64,000 bases of DNA from positions 6,634,001 to 6,698,000 of the forward strand of contig NZ_BJHV01000001.1 of NCBI RefSeq assembly GCF_005405925.1, in the 5' to 3' direction. Below, piece after piece: positions 20,801 to 29,156 of this stretch. Positions within the stretch are counted from its first letter, which is position 1; every line of letters begins with the position of its first letter. The notes beneath the pieces were generated by a model. That model made no database searches and was not told the origin of the DNA. It was given only the letters and a program-made list of their open reading frames with translations. This stretch comes from Streptomyces antimycoticus. GTDB lineage: Bacteria > Actinomycetota > Actinomycetes > Streptomycetales > Streptomycetaceae. The position numbers were made by a program, and so were the translations under genes.

Positions 20801-20851
20801 CGCGGGCCGCCCCGTAGCGCGGGCCGCGGCGTAGCGCGGGCCGCGGCGTAA
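20788..20851 (+). repeat. 17-base tandem units echoing the kinase gene 3' end
   Basis: GGCCGCCCCGTAG is the coding end of the kinase gene with its TAG stop. It is followed by CGCGGGCCGCCCCGTAG (20801), CGCGGGCCGCGGCGTAG (20818) and CGCGGGCCGCGGCGTAA (20835). Every copy keeps a stop codon in the same place, the last one changed from TAG to TAA. Confidence 0.95.
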
Positions 20852-20930
20852 GGAGCGCACGGAGGGAGCGCGCGGAGAGAGCGCGCGGAAGACGAGCGCG
20901 CGGAAGACGGAGCGCGCGGAAGAGCGGCCT
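20852..20930 (+). repeat. Second tandem array, GGAGCGCGCGGAAGAC units
   Basis: About five imperfect copies of a 14-16 base unit (GAGCGCGCGGAAGAC) follow directly on the stop-codon array and reach to 25 bases before the response-regulator start. Confidence 0.85.
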
Positions 20931-20942
20931 ACGAAGAGCGGA

Positions 20943-20948
20943 TACGCT
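20943..20948 (+). promoter_or_regulatory. Candidate -10 hexamer of a leaderless promoter for the response regulator
   Basis: TACGCT is followed by 7 bases and GTG 20956. There is no ribosome site. The regulator may therefore be transcribed separately from the kinase. Confidence 0.45.
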
Positions 20949-20955
20949 GCGGGGC

Positions 20956-21561
20956 GTGATCCGGGTACTGCTGGCCGAGGACCAGTCCATGGTGCGGGAG
21001 GCGCTGGCCGCGCTCCTCGGGCTCGAGGACGAGATCGAGGTCATCGCGCAGGTGGCCCGCGGCGACGAGGTCGTGGACGCCGCCCGGACCCATCGTCCCG
21101 ATGTGGCGCTGCTGGACATCGAGATGCCCGGTCTGAGCGGGATCGAGGCCGCCGCCGCGCTGCACCGGGCCGCTCCCGGGATCCGGATCGTGATCCTGAC
21201 CACCTTCGGCCGCCCCGGCTATCTGCGCCGCGCCATGGAGTCCGGCGCCGACGCCTTCCTGGTCAAGGACGCCCCGGCGGCCCAGCTCGCCGACGCCATA
21301 CGGCGGGTGCTGCGCGGGGAGCGGGTGATCGACCCCACGTTGGCCGCCGCCGCGCTCGTGGACGGGGCCAGCCCGCTGACCGCGCGGGAGCGCGAGGTGC
21401 TGCACGCCTCGGCGGACGGCTCGACCAACGCCGAGCTGGCCCGCGCCCTGCACTTGTCGCCGGGCACGGTCCGCAACTACCTCTCCACGGCCATCCAGAA
21501 GACCGCTGCCCGCAACCGGGCCGAGGCCGTCCGCATCGCCCGCGAAAAGGGCTGGCTGTAG
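20956..21561 (+). CDS. Response regulator, NarL/DesR (LuxR-type HTH) family
   Basis: The 201 residues divide into a receiver domain (1-120) and a LuxR-type helix-turn-helix (137-195). The acidic pocket is EDQ at 8-10, the phosphorylated Asp is in VALLDIEMPGLSG near residue 55, the switch Thr is in ILTTFGRPG, and the Lys is in FLVKDAP. The DNA-binding part reads LTAREREVLHASADGSTNAEL, then LSPGTVRNYLSTAI. It is the partner of the kinase upstream and probably binds the GTCAT palindromes in front of the exporter operon. The GTG start rests on the leaderless-type TACGCT at 7 bases. Confidence 0.93.
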   Translation: MIRVLLAEDQSMVREALAALLGLEDEIEVIAQVARGDEVVDAARTHRPDVALLDIEMPGLSGIEAAAALHRAAPGIRIVILTTFGRPGYLRRAMESGADAFLVKDAPAAQLADAIRRVLRGERVIDPTLAAAALVDGASPLTAREREVLHASADGSTNAELARALHLSPGTVRNYLSTAIQKTAARNRAEAVRIAREKGWL

Positions 21562-21570
21562 CGGCCCGGG

Positions 21571-21692
21571 CTTTCCCCTCCCCGCCCCTTCCCGACACCT
21601 GACGATAGGCGGCTCCCCCGCGTGCGGGCCCGGCCCCGGCCCCCGCCGGGGCTCCGCCCCTGGGCCCCGCTCCTCAAACGCCGGAGGGCTGG
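21571..21692. repeat. Dispersed GC-rich intergenic element (copy 1)
   Basis: TTTCCCCTCCCCGCCCCTTC at 21572, followed by GGCCCCGGCCCCCGCCGGGG and CTCCTCAAACGCCGGAGGG up to 21692. The same two blocks occur at 28578-28674. CCGGCCCCCGCCGGGG can fold into a hairpin. I recall this element as common between streptomycete genes. Confidence 0.8.
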
Positions 21693-21806
21693 AAGGCCGG
21701 GCCGCCGCCCCGCGACGGCCGGCCCGCCGGAGGCGCCGGGCCCCGCCCGGCGGATCGGGCCGGGCAGCCGCCGATGCCACAGGCGCGAAGCCCCACTAGG
21801 CAGCCG

Positions 21807-22643
21807 CTAGTTCAGCATCGCGCGGGCGGCGCGGGCCTCGTGGCGTACGGTCTCGGCGGCGTCGGGCCGCACCGCCTCCACCACCTCCGCGTACTCCTCC
21901 AGCTCCTTGGCGCCGGTCATGAAGTCGCCCCGCTCCACCAGGAGTTGTGCCCGCTCGTAGCGCAGCTCGGCCGGGTGGCTGGGCAGCAGCAGGGACAGCT
22001 CGACCGCCCACAGCCGGACATCGGTGCGCTCGGGGCGGGCGGACGCCCAGGCGCGGATGTTGTTGAGGATCCGCAGCACGATGTCCAGCGACCCGGCCGG
22101 GCTCAGCATCGACGCGGAGAGCGGGGCGCCCGTGGCCCCCGACACCAGCGTCGCCGCGTCCTCACCGGACAGCGGCCGCCCGCCGTCGAACGGATCGGCC
22201 AGCACATGGCTGCCGTAAGGATCGCCGAAGCCGACCACGAAGTGGCCCGGCAGTGCCACCCCGTACACCGGCGCCCCCGCCCGCCGCGCCACCTCCATCC
22301 ACACCACGGACAGCAGGATCGGCAGTCCACGGCGGCGCCGCAGCACCGTGTGGAGGAGCGAGGACCCCAGCCGCTGGTAGTCGGCCGGGCCGCCCCGGAA
22401 GCCATGGCGCTCGCCGAGCAGGCGGGCCAGCGCGGCGGCCCAGTCCTCGGGGCCGCCGGGGGAGAAGGGGAGCTGACCGGCCAGCCGGTCGAGCTCGATC
22501 TGCGCTTCGTCGATTCCGGTCTCGTCCAGTCCTGAATCGGCCTCCATGCCGACCAGCAGGCACAGCAGCGCCAGATCGGGGCGCTCTTCGCGGGCCGCGT
22601 CGGCGAACCGCCGGCGGCGGGAGGTGTCGTTCATCCGTGGCAT
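21807..22643 (-). CDS. SirB1/transglutaminase-core-2 family protein
   Basis: The 278 residues contain the conserved block RRRRGLPILLSVVWMEVARRAGAPVYGVALPGHFVVGF, with the invariant His of GHF, then DPFDGGRPLS. These are the marks of SirB1/YchA-type proteins, which are related to transglutaminases but lack the usual catalytic cysteine. The C-terminal 70 residues look like TPR helices (ELRYERAQLLVERGDFMTGAKELEEYAE). Its role in actinomycetes is not established. An alternative start three codons in (MNDTSRRRR) is possible. The next gene upstream on the same strand ends 19 bases away. Confidence 0.8.
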   Translation of the reverse strand: MPRMNDTSRRRRFADAAREERPDLALLCLLVGMEADSGLDETGIDEAQIELDRLAGQLPFSPGGPEDWAAALARLLGERHGFRGGPADYQRLGSSLLHTVLRRRRGLPILLSVVWMEVARRAGAPVYGVALPGHFVVGFGDPYGSHVLADPFDGGRPLSGEDAATLVSGATGAPLSASMLSPAGSLDIVLRILNNIRAWASARPERTDVRLWAVELSLLLPSHPAELRYERAQLLVERGDFMTGAKELEEYAEVVEAVRPDAAETVRHEARAARAMLN

Positions 22644-22661
22644 AGCCGACTCGTACCCTGC

Positions 22662-23678
22662 TCAGCGCACATCGTGTCCAGATGGGCGCCAGTGATGGTA
22701 GCTGTGGTGGACGGTGAAGCCCATGCCCTCGTAGAGGGCGTGCGCACCGTCATTGTCCGTCTCCACCTGGAGATACGCGGCCGAGGCACCCTCGTCGAGC
22801 GCCTTGCGGGCCAGCGCCGTCATCACGGCCTTGGCCAGGCCCTGACGCCGCCGCTCCGGGGCGACCTCCACGGCGGTGAACCCGGCCCAGCGGCCGTCCA
22901 CCACACAGCGCCCGATCGCGGCCGGGGCGTCTCCCTCCTGCCCCGGCACGGTGGCGAACCACACCGAAGGGCCGCCCGACAGCACCGTCCGCGCCTCGGG
23001 GGAGGGCTCGCCGGACGACCGCTGGTAGCGGGCCAGCCAGGCGTCGTCGAGCCGGCTGGAGAGCGTCACCGCCGAGGTGTCGACGTCCAGGTCCCCGATG
23101 GGGGCGAGCGCCGCGATGCGTATCCGCGCCGAGACCTCCCGCGTCCAGCCGCGGGTCTCCAGCTCCGCCGCGAGCAGCTCCTGGGTGCCCTCGGCGCCCG
23201 TGCTGACCTGGATGTACGCGGTCAGCTCCCGTGCCGCGTACCAGTCGGTCACCCGGCGCAGCGCCTCGTCGAGGGCCATCCCGGGGTCGCCGAGGGGCAG
23301 CACCGAATTGGCGCGCCGGGTGAATCCTCCGGAGGCGCGCAGCGTCCACTCGCCCAGCGGCTCGCTGACCAGGGGCGGCCAGGCCCGGGCGGAGACCCGG
23401 TCCAGCTCGGGCGCGGTCGCGGCGGGGCCACGGCGGCGGGCCGGAGCGGCGGGCACCACCTTCCCCGCCACCAGGGACGACTCGGCGATCCGCACCGCCT
23501 CCCCGGTGCGCCGCGTGATGCAGAGCGAGCCCTCGGTCCACGATGTGAGAACACCGACCACGTCGGTGAAGGTGGGGGCGGGCTCACGCTCCCCGGTGAT
23601 CAGTCTGACCGAGACGCGTTTTCCCACGTCATCCGGGGTGATCCGGACTTCAAGACGTCCGCCAGTGGTGAAATCCAC
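22662..23678 (-). CDS. GNAT-family N-acetyltransferase with N-terminal SH3-like domain
   Basis: The C-terminal 150 residues carry the acetyl-CoA site (VEVAPERRRQGLAKAVMTAL) and the final strand AYLQVETDNDGAHALYEGMGF. The first 70 residues (VGKRVSVRLITGE, VVGVLTSWTEGSLCITRR) look like a small barrel fused in front. The substrate is unknown. It is divergent from ferredoxin gene fdxA, sharing a 114-base promoter region, an arrangement I recall from other streptomycetes. The GTG start has AGGGGCTG at some distance, a weak site. Confidence 0.85.
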   Translation of the reverse strand: MDFTTGGRLEVRITPDDVGKRVSVRLITGEREPAPTFTDVVGVLTSWTEGSLCITRRTGEAVRIAESSLVAGKVVPAAPARRRGPAATAPELDRVSARAWPPLVSEPLGEWTLRASGGFTRRANSVLPLGDPGMALDEALRRVTDWYAARELTAYIQVSTGAEGTQELLAAELETRGWTREVSARIRIAALAPIGDLDVDTSAVTLSSRLDDAWLARYQRSSGEPSPEARTVLSGGPSVWFATVPGQEGDAPAAIGRCVVDGRWAGFTAVEVAPERRRQGLAKAVMTALARKALDEGASAAYLQVETDNDGAHALYEGMGFTVHHSYHHWRPSGHDVR

Positions 23679-23792
23679 AGCTCAGTCAGCCCCTCATGTG
23701 CGTCTGGTGCCCAAGAACGGAGATACTAGGTGCGGGCATCGACGACGCCGCGCTCCCGCGCGATAGCAGCCCTAACGAGGAGGAACGACAGC

Positions 23793-24119
23793 GTGACCTA
23801 CGTCATCGCGCAGCCTTGTGTCGACCTGAAAGACAAGGCGTGCATCGAGGAGTGCCCCGTCGACTGTATCTACGAGGGCCAGCGGTCCTTGTACATCCAC
23901 CCGGACGAATGCGTCGACTGCGGGGCCTGTGAGCCGGTTTGCCCGGTCGAGGCGATCTTCTACGAGGACGACACTCCCGAGGAGTGGAAGGACTACTACA
24001 AGGCGAACGTCGAGTTCTTCGACGAGCTCGGTTCGCCCGGTGGCGCGAGCAAGCTCGGCCTGATCGAGCGGGACCACCCCTTCGTCGCCGCGCTTCCGCC
24101 GCAGGAGCACGACGAGTAA
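23793..24119 (+). CDS. fdxA: 7Fe/8Fe-type ferredoxin FdxA
   Basis: This is a 108-residue electron carrier of the FdxA/FdxC family. Cysteines for two clusters are seen: CVDLKDKACIEECPVDC in the first 25 residues, and CVDCGACEPVCPVEA near residue 42. The long acidic C-terminal extension (DDTPEEWKDYYKANVEFFDELG) is the family hallmark. GTG 23793 is chosen because GAGGAGG lies 8 bases before it and the family begins TYVIAQPC; the longer frame from 23730 adds nothing conserved. It stands before dapC, as fdxC does before dapC in mycobacteria (from memory). Confidence 0.95.
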   Translation: MTYVIAQPCVDLKDKACIEECPVDCIYEGQRSLYIHPDECVDCGACEPVCPVEAIFYEDDTPEEWKDYYKANVEFFDELGSPGGASKLGLIERDHPFVAALPPQEHDE

Positions 24120-24282
24120 CCCTGCCCCCGGCGTCAGCGCCCGGAAGCAGCCGGCGGTCCCGTATGGCCTGTGGCCTGCGGGACCGGGCTGTTTCCCGGG
24201 CGCTCCCGGCGTTCCCGTGGGTCCCGGGTCTTCCCGGGGTCCACCGGTTCGGCCGGAATCCACCGGGTTCCCGGGCCCTCGG

Positions 24283-24321
24283 CCCGGGCAGTTCCGAAGA
24301 ACCCGGGCAGTTCCGAAGAAA
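24283..24321 (+). repeat. Two 19-base direct repeats before dapC
   Basis: CCCGGGCAGTTCCGAAGAA occurs twice in a row, ending at the dapC start. The gap 24120-24321 is otherwise GC-rich with CCCGGG-containing inverted repeats; no other gene is seen. Confidence 0.85.
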
Positions 24322-25455
24322 GTGAGCCACCCCGTGCCACCCGTATCCGCCCGCCTCCCGGTCTTCCCCTGGGACCGGCTCGAACCGTACAAGGCGATCG
24401 CCACGGCCCATCGCGACGGCATCGTCGACCTTTCGGTGGGCACCCCCGTCGACCCGGTCCCCGAGCTGATCCGCGCGGCCCTCGCCGACGCCTCGGACAG
24501 CCCCGGCTATCCGACCGTCTGGGGCACGGCCGCGCTGCGCGACGCCCTCACCGGCTGGGTGGAGCGGCGGCTGGGCGCGGCCGGGGTGACCCACACCCAG
24601 GTGCTGCCGGTGGTCGGCTCGAAGGAACTGGTGGCCTCGCTGCCCGCGCAGCTGGGCCTGGGCCCCGGCGACCGGGTCGCCTTCCCGCGGCTCGCCTATC
24701 CGACGTACGAGGTGGGCGCGCGGCTGGCGGGCGCCGAGCCGGTGCCGTACGACACGCGGACATTCGCGGCCGGCGCCGCGGGGGCCGACCTCGACCCGGC
24801 CGGGCTGAAGCTGCTGTGGCTCAACTCCCCGTCCAACCCCACCGGCCAGGTGCTGTCCAAGGACGAGCTGCGCACCGCGGTCGCCTGGGCCCGCGAGCAC
24901 GGGGTGCTGGTGGTCAGCGACGAGTGCTATCTGGAGCTGGGCTGGGAGGCGGACCCGGTCTCCGTGCTCCACCCGGACATCTCCGGCGGGTCCTTCGAGG
25001 GGCTGGTGGCGGTCCACTCGCTGTCCAAGCGGTCCAATCTGGCGGGCTACCGGGCGGCCTTCCTCGCCGGTGACGAGGCGGTGCTGGGCGAGCTGCTGAA
25101 GATCCGCAAGCACGGCGGGATGATGGTGCCCGCACCGGTGCAGGCGGCCACGGTCGCGGCGCTCGGCGACGAGAAGCACGTGACGGAGCAGCGTGAGCGC
25201 TATGAGCGGCGCCGGGCCGCGCTGCGGTCGGCGCTGGAGGGCCGGGGCTTCCGCATCGAGCACAGCGAGGCGTCGCTGTATCTGTGGGCGACGCGGGACG
25301 AGCCGTGCTGGGACACCGTGGGCGCCCTCGCCGAGCTGGGCATCCTGGTGGCCCCGGGCGAGTTCTACGGCGCGGCGGGGGAGCGGCACGTCCGGGTCGC
25401 GTTCACGGCGACCGACGAGCGCGTGGCGGCGGCGGTGCGGCGACTGGCGGGCTGA
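24322..25455 (+). CDS. dapC: Succinyldiaminopimelate transaminase
   Basis: This PLP enzyme moves an amino group from glutamate to N-succinyl-2-amino-6-ketopimelate in the lysine/meso-diaminopimelate pathway, which also feeds peptidoglycan. The 377 residues show the fold-type-I aminotransferase marks: LSVGTPVDP near the start, SPGYPTVWGTAALRDA, LNSPSNPTGQVL (PLP Asn), VSDECYLELGW, and the PLP lysine in VHSLSKRSNLAGYR. GTG 24322 is the likely start; GTG 24334 is an alternative and there is no strong ribosome site. dapE is encoded two genes further on, so the two succinylase-branch steps sit close together. Confidence 0.93.
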   Translation: MSHPVPPVSARLPVFPWDRLEPYKAIATAHRDGIVDLSVGTPVDPVPELIRAALADASDSPGYPTVWGTAALRDALTGWVERRLGAAGVTHTQVLPVVGSKELVASLPAQLGLGPGDRVAFPRLAYPTYEVGARLAGAEPVPYDTRTFAAGAAGADLDPAGLKLLWLNSPSNPTGQVLSKDELRTAVAWAREHGVLVVSDECYLELGWEADPVSVLHPDISGGSFEGLVAVHSLSKRSNLAGYRAAFLAGDEAVLGELLKIRKHGGMMVPAPVQAATVAALGDEKHVTEQRERYERRRAALRSALEGRGFRIEHSEASLYLWATRDEPCWDTVGALAELGILVAPGEFYGAAGERHVRVAFTATDERVAAAVRRLAG

Positions 25456-25481
25456 ACAACTCAAAAGGTGAACGACCAAGA

Positions 25482-25514
25482 GGGGCCCGGGGAGTACGAG
25501 ACTTCCCGGGCCCC
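25482..25514. terminator. Bidirectional hairpin between convergent genes
   Basis: GGGGCCCGGG (25482-25491) pairs with CCCGGGCCCC (25505-25514), between the dapC stop at 25455 and the opposing stop at 25533. Confidence 0.75.
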
Positions 25515-25532
25515 CGCGTTGGTCCGGCGAGA

Positions 25533-26084
25533 TCAGCCGAGCAGCGGCAGGCCCTTGATCGGCAGGTCCTTGACCGGGAGGTCCGGGCCCTGCGGGGCGG
25601 GCGCGGGGGCCTGCGGGGCGGCGGCCTGAGCGGGCTTGGCGGCCTTGCCCTTGCCCTTGGCGTGGGCGCCGCCCTTGCCCTTCCCCTGGCCGAGGGCCTT
25701 GCCCTCGCCCTTACCGGCGGGCTTGGCGTGAGCGGCCCTGGCCGGGCCGGCCTTGGCGGCCTTGGTGGTCTTCGCGCCCTTGGCGGGCTTCGCGGGCTTG
25801 GCCGGGGCCGCCGTCGCCGGGGCGGTCTTGCCCGGCAGGATCCCCTTGACGGTCCCGCCGGCCTTGCTGCTGACGTCACCCGCCGTGCTCCCGACCTGCT
25901 GCGAGGCGACGTCGGCGACCTCACCGACCGAGGCGGGATCCAACGAGGACAGCCCCAGCTTGGAGGACTGCGGCTGGGCCGGCTCCGCCGCACTCGCGAC
26001 GCCGGCGGCGCCGACGACGGGTGCCGCGCTCGCCGCGACCAGCAGTGCGGCGCGGGCGATCCGACGGGTGAGAGGGAGGGACAT
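25533..26084 (-). CDS. Secreted Lys/Ala/Pro-rich protein
   Basis: The 183 residues begin with a classical signal peptide (MSLPLTRRIARAALLVAASA, cleavage probably after GVASAAEP). A short conserved-looking part follows (SSKLGLSSLDPASVGEVADV), then about 100 residues of low-complexity Ala-Lys-Pro-Gly such as AKGKGKAAKPAQAAAPQAP, and an ending of PVKDLPIKGLPLLG. ATG 26084 has a perfect AAAGGAGAA site; the longer frame from 26258 is not used. The basic tail suggests binding to cell-wall polymers or nucleic acids outside (inference). Confidence 0.75.
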   Translation of the reverse strand: MSLPLTRRIARAALLVAASAAPVVGAAGVASAAEPAQPQSSKLGLSSLDPASVGEVADVASQQVGSTAGDVSSKAGGTVKGILPGKTAPATAAPAKPAKPAKGAKTTKAAKAGPARAAHAKPAGKGEGKALGQGKGKGGAHAKGKGKAAKPAQAAAPQAPAPAPQGPDLPVKDLPIKGLPLLG

Positions 26085-26299
26085 GGTTCTCCTTTGGCGG
26101 AGGGACAATTGGCGTGCGGTGCCCGGCGATTCGGACGCTGTGAATACCGCGTGAACCCCGCGAAGGTTGCGGTGAGACAAGGCAAAGAGTTGGCAATGCG
26201 TCGCATTATCCGGTTCTGCGTGTAATACGCCCGGACCATTCCTCCGGACGTGCCGCACAATGCGCCGTCAACCGCCCTGAACTGCGGCGATTCCATGTG

Positions 26300-27253
26300 C
26301 TATCGCATGGTGACGATCCGCACTTCCGCCCCGGAAATCCCCTTGGCGGGGCGCCACCCCGCCGCGGAATTCCGCGCGTTCCATTCGCGCTCGCCGTAAG
26401 AGACACGTTCGATGCGCAACTCGTCCGAGTGGGCCACCGCCCAGTGCGCGATCTCCCAGCCGCGCTGCCCCGCGCGCCCCGGAGCCGCCGCCTTCGGCAC
26501 CGGAACCACCACTGTGTGCGGCGAGGGGGCGGCCTGCTTGCCGCCGCCGTGCCCGGCCGAGGCCGGCCGCGCCTCCGTCTCGGAGCCGAACTCCCGCTTC
26601 AGCGACGCCCGTACGCGCGCGGGATCGCCCGCCTGGCCGTCGTCCGGCGGCCCCGGGCAGCTGAGGGCCGCCCCGGAGCGCCCGGTGAGGGCGCCGGTCA
26701 GCACCACCGCTTCGGTCTCGTGCTTGGCGTACGCCTGAGGGAAACCGCTGCGCTGCACCCGCTGCGCCGCCACCGTCAGCGGCAGCCGCGAATAGCCGGG
26801 CATCCGCACCAGGTCGTCGTAGAACCTCCCGGCGGCGTAGACCGGATCGCGGATCTGCCGCACACTGCCCCAGCCCTGGGAGGGGCGTTGCTGGAACAGC
26901 CCCTGCGAATCCCGGTCCCCGTGGCGGATGGTGCGCAGCCCCGACTCCTGCAGGGCGGTGGCCAGCGCGATGGTGACGGCCCGTTCCGGCAGTCCGCGGG
27001 AGGCGGCCACGGCCTCGATCGTGGCGGCGTTCACGGTCTGTTCGGGGGAGAGCCGCACATCCTCGCCGTTCGCCCGTACGACACAGCGCGGCGGTCCCAC
27101 ACCACCCGTCAGCAGCTGCGCCGCCAGATATCCGGCCAGCGCCAGCAGTACGGCACAGGCGACCGCGGCCCGCAGCAGCCGGGCGCGGTGGGAGAAGACG
27201 GACAGGGGCACGCGCCACACGGTACTGGAGCTCGCGCGACCCCGCCGGATCAC
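26300..27253 (-). CDS. Membrane-anchored lysozyme-like/lytic transglycosylase-like protein
   Basis: The 317 residues have one N-terminal membrane segment (residues 27-47, [20 protein letters not shown]). The domain that follows includes [33 protein letters not shown]: a Glu in QESGL and the GLFQQRPS segment resemble goose-lysozyme and transglycosylase active sites. It would work outside the cell on peptidoglycan. The last 60 residues ([20 protein letters not shown]) look like a second small domain. Homologues are often labelled 'heavy metal transporter', which the sequence does not support. It is divergent from dapE, whose product feeds peptidoglycan synthesis. Confidence 0.75.
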   Translation of the reverse strand: MIRRGRASSSTVWRVPLSVFSHRARLLRAAVACAVLLALAGYLAAQLLTGGVGPPRCVVRANGEDVRLSPEQTVNAATIEAVAASRGLPERAVTIALATALQESGLRTIRHGDRDSQGLFQQRPSQGWGSVRQIRDPVYAAGRFYDDLVRMPGYSRLPLTVAAQRVQRSGFPQAYAKHETEAVVLTGALTGRSGAALSCPGPPDDGQAGDPARVRASLKREFGSETEARPASAGHGGGKQAAPSPHTVVVPVPKAAAPGRAGQRGWEIAHWAVAHSDELRIERVSYGEREWNARNSAAGWRPAKGISGAEVRIVTMR

Positions 27254-27401
27254 GGGCGCGGGGTGGGGAACGCCACGTCGCCAGCCCCTTGGGCCGCCAG
27301 GGCCGGGGCCCCGGGGTCGCCAGGGCCGGGGCCCTGGGGTCGCCGGGCCGGGGGTCCTGGGGTCGCCGGGCCGGGGCCGCCGGGGGCCAGGGCCGACCGG
27401 C

Positions 27402-27407
27402 TAGGGT
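27402..27407 (+). promoter_or_regulatory. Candidate -10 hexamer of a leaderless promoter for dapE
   Basis: TAGGGT is followed by 7 bases and ATG 27415; no ribosome site is present. The stretch 27285-27400 before it is a run of imperfect GGGGTCGCCGGGCC repeats. Confidence 0.5.
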
Positions 27408-27414
27408 CGGCCGT

Positions 27415-28485
27415 ATGGCACATCCAGAACTCGACCTGTCCTTGGACGCGGCCCGGCTCACCGCCCGGCTCGTCGACTTCCCCTCGGTCAGCGGTGAGGA
27501 GAAGGCGCTCGCCGACGCGGTGGAGCAGGCCCTGCGGGCCCTGCCCCATCTGACCGTCGACCGGGCCGGGGACGCCGTTGTCGCCCGTACGAACCTCGGG
27601 CGGGACGAGCGGGTCGTGCTGGCGGGCCATCTGGACACCGTGCCGATCGCCGACAACGTGCCCTCCCGCCTCGACGACGACGGCGTGCTGTGGGGCTGCG
27701 GCACCTCCGACATGAAGTCCGGCGTCGCCGTACAGCTGCGCATGGCCGCGACCGTGCCGGAGCCCAACCGCGACCTCACCTTCGTCTTCTACGACCACGA
27801 GGAGGTCGCCGCCGAGCTCAACGGGCTGGGGCGGCTGGCCAGGAATCACCCCGAGTGGCTGGCCGGGGACTTCGCCGTGCTGCTGGAGCCCACCGACGGC
27901 AAGGTCGAGGGCGGCTGTCAGGGCACGCTGCGGGTGCGGGTGAGCACGCAGGGGCGGCGCGCCCACTCCGCGCGCAGCTGGCTCGGTGAGAACGCCATCC
28001 ACAAGGCCGCGCCGATCCTGGACCGGTTGGCCGGGTACGTCCCCCGGCGGGCGGAGATCGACGGGCTCACCTACCGCGAGGGCCTCAACGCGGTACGGAT
28101 CGACGGCGGCCACGCGACCAACGTCATCCCGGACTTCTGCACGGTGACGGTGAACTTCCGCTTCGCCCCCGACCGCTCCGAGGAGGAGGCGCTCGCGCAT
28201 GTCCGCGAGGTCTTCACCGGCTTCGACATCGAGCTCACCGACAGCGCGCCCGGCGCCCTGCCCGGTCTCGCCCACCCGTCGGCCGCCGCCCTCGTGGCGA
28301 CGCTCGGGGTGGAGGTGGCCCCCAAGGACGCCTGGACCGATGTCGCCCGCTTCTCGGCGCTCGGCGTGCCCGCGGTGAACTACGGGCCCGGCGATCCGAA
28401 GTTGGCCCACACCCGCGAGGAGCACGTACCGGTCGCGGCCGTCCTGGAGGCCGAAGAACGACTGCGCGCCTGGCTGGCCGGCTAG
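27415..28485 (+). CDS. dapE: Succinyl-diaminopimelate desuccinylase
   Basis: This two-zinc M20-family hydrolase removes succinate from N-succinyl-LL-diaminopimelate. The 356 residues contain the ligand motif AGHLDTVP (His and Asp), [10 protein letters not shown] (bridging Asp), [11 protein letters not shown] (catalytic Glu pair), and the late HTREEHVP with the last zinc His. The dimerisation domain lies in the middle ([21 protein letters not shown]). ATG 27415 is supported by TAGGGT 7 bases upstream. Its last 33 bases and the following 17 are duplicated immediately downstream. Confidence 0.95.
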   Translation: MAHPELDLSLDAARLTARLVDFPSVSGEEKALADAVEQALRALPHLTVDRAGDAVVARTNLGRDERVVLAGHLDTVPIADNVPSRLDDDGVLWGCGTSDMKSGVAVQLRMAATVPEPNRDLTFVFYDHEEVAAELNGLGRLARNHPEWLAGDFAVLLEPTDGKVEGGCQGTLRVRVSTQGRRAHSARSWLGENAIHKAAPILDRLAGYVPRRAEIDGLTYREGLNAVRIDGGHATNVIPDFCTVTVNFRFAPDRSEEEALAHVREVFTGFDIELTDSAPGALPGLAHPSAAALVATLGVEVAPKDAWTDVARFSALGVPAVNYGPGDPKLAHTREEHVPVAAVLEAEERLRAWLAG

Positions 28486-28552
28486 TGCCGCGCCGGGCGG
28501 TCGAAGAACGACTGCGGCCTGGCCGGCCGGCCAGCGCCGCACCGGGCGGCCG
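28453..28552 (+). repeat. 50-base direct duplication of the dapE 3' end
   Basis: The segment 28453-28502 (GAAGAACGACTGCGCGCCTG onward, with the TAG stop at 28483-28485) is repeated at 28503-28552 with a few changes. In the second copy the stop triplet has become CAG. Confidence 0.93.
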
Positions 28553-28577
28553 GACCCGCCGCGGGGGCCCGGCGCAT

Positions 28578-28674
28578 CTTTCCCCTCCCCGCCCCTTCCC
28601 GAAACCGGGGCCCGGCCCCGGCCCCCGCCGGGGCTCCGCCCCTGGACCCCGCTCCTCAAGCGCCGGAGGGGCTG
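28578..28674. repeat. Dispersed GC-rich intergenic element (copy 2)
   Basis: The same polypyrimidine block (TTTCCCCTCCCCGCCCCTTC) and GGCCCCGGCCCCCGCCGGGG / CTCCTCAAGCGCCGGAGGGG block as at 21571-21692. An inverted copy of the polypyrimidine block lies at 28954-28971. Confidence 0.8.
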
Positions 28675-28872
28675 GGTTGCGTCGATGTGTGGCTTGGCTG
28701 TGTGGGGGCTCGGTCCCGGCGCTCGTTGGGGTTCCGCCTCGGGGGCCTGCTCGTCAAGCGTCGGAGGGGCTGGGGTGCGTCGATGTGTGGCTTGGCTGTG
28801 TGGGGGCTCGGTCCCGGCGCTCGCTGGGGTTCCGCCTCGGGGGCCTGCTCGTCAAGCGTCGGAGGGGCTGGA
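28665..28872. repeat. 98-base tandem repeat, two full copies plus a third partial one
   Basis: GGAGGGGCTGG occurs at 28665, 28763 and 28861. Between them a 98-base unit containing GCGTCGATGTGTGGCTTGGC and ending TCGTCAAGCGTCGGAGGGGC is repeated with only a few differences. The region 28486-29156 holds no gene that I can support; it is made of the dapE duplication, the dispersed element and this array. Confidence 0.93.
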
Positions 28873-29156
28873 TCGCGTTCTCAGGGGCTCTGCCCCCACC
28901 CCGGGGCCTGGGGCGGAGCCCCGCACGCGGCGGAGCCGCAAATGTCAGGTGCCGGGAGGGGCGGGGAGGGGAGCAGCCCGCCGCAGGCGTCTAGGTCCGT
29001 CGGGCACCCGCTGGCGGCGCCGGGCGGCCGTTGGACCTGTGATCAGCGGTTCGGTGGGTGAGCGTGGCCGGGATTTCGGCTCGAAGCCCGCCCGGGGGGC
29101 CTACTCTGAACCACAGATCTTTGACCAGATCTTGGTCTTGGCGAAGGGAGCACACA

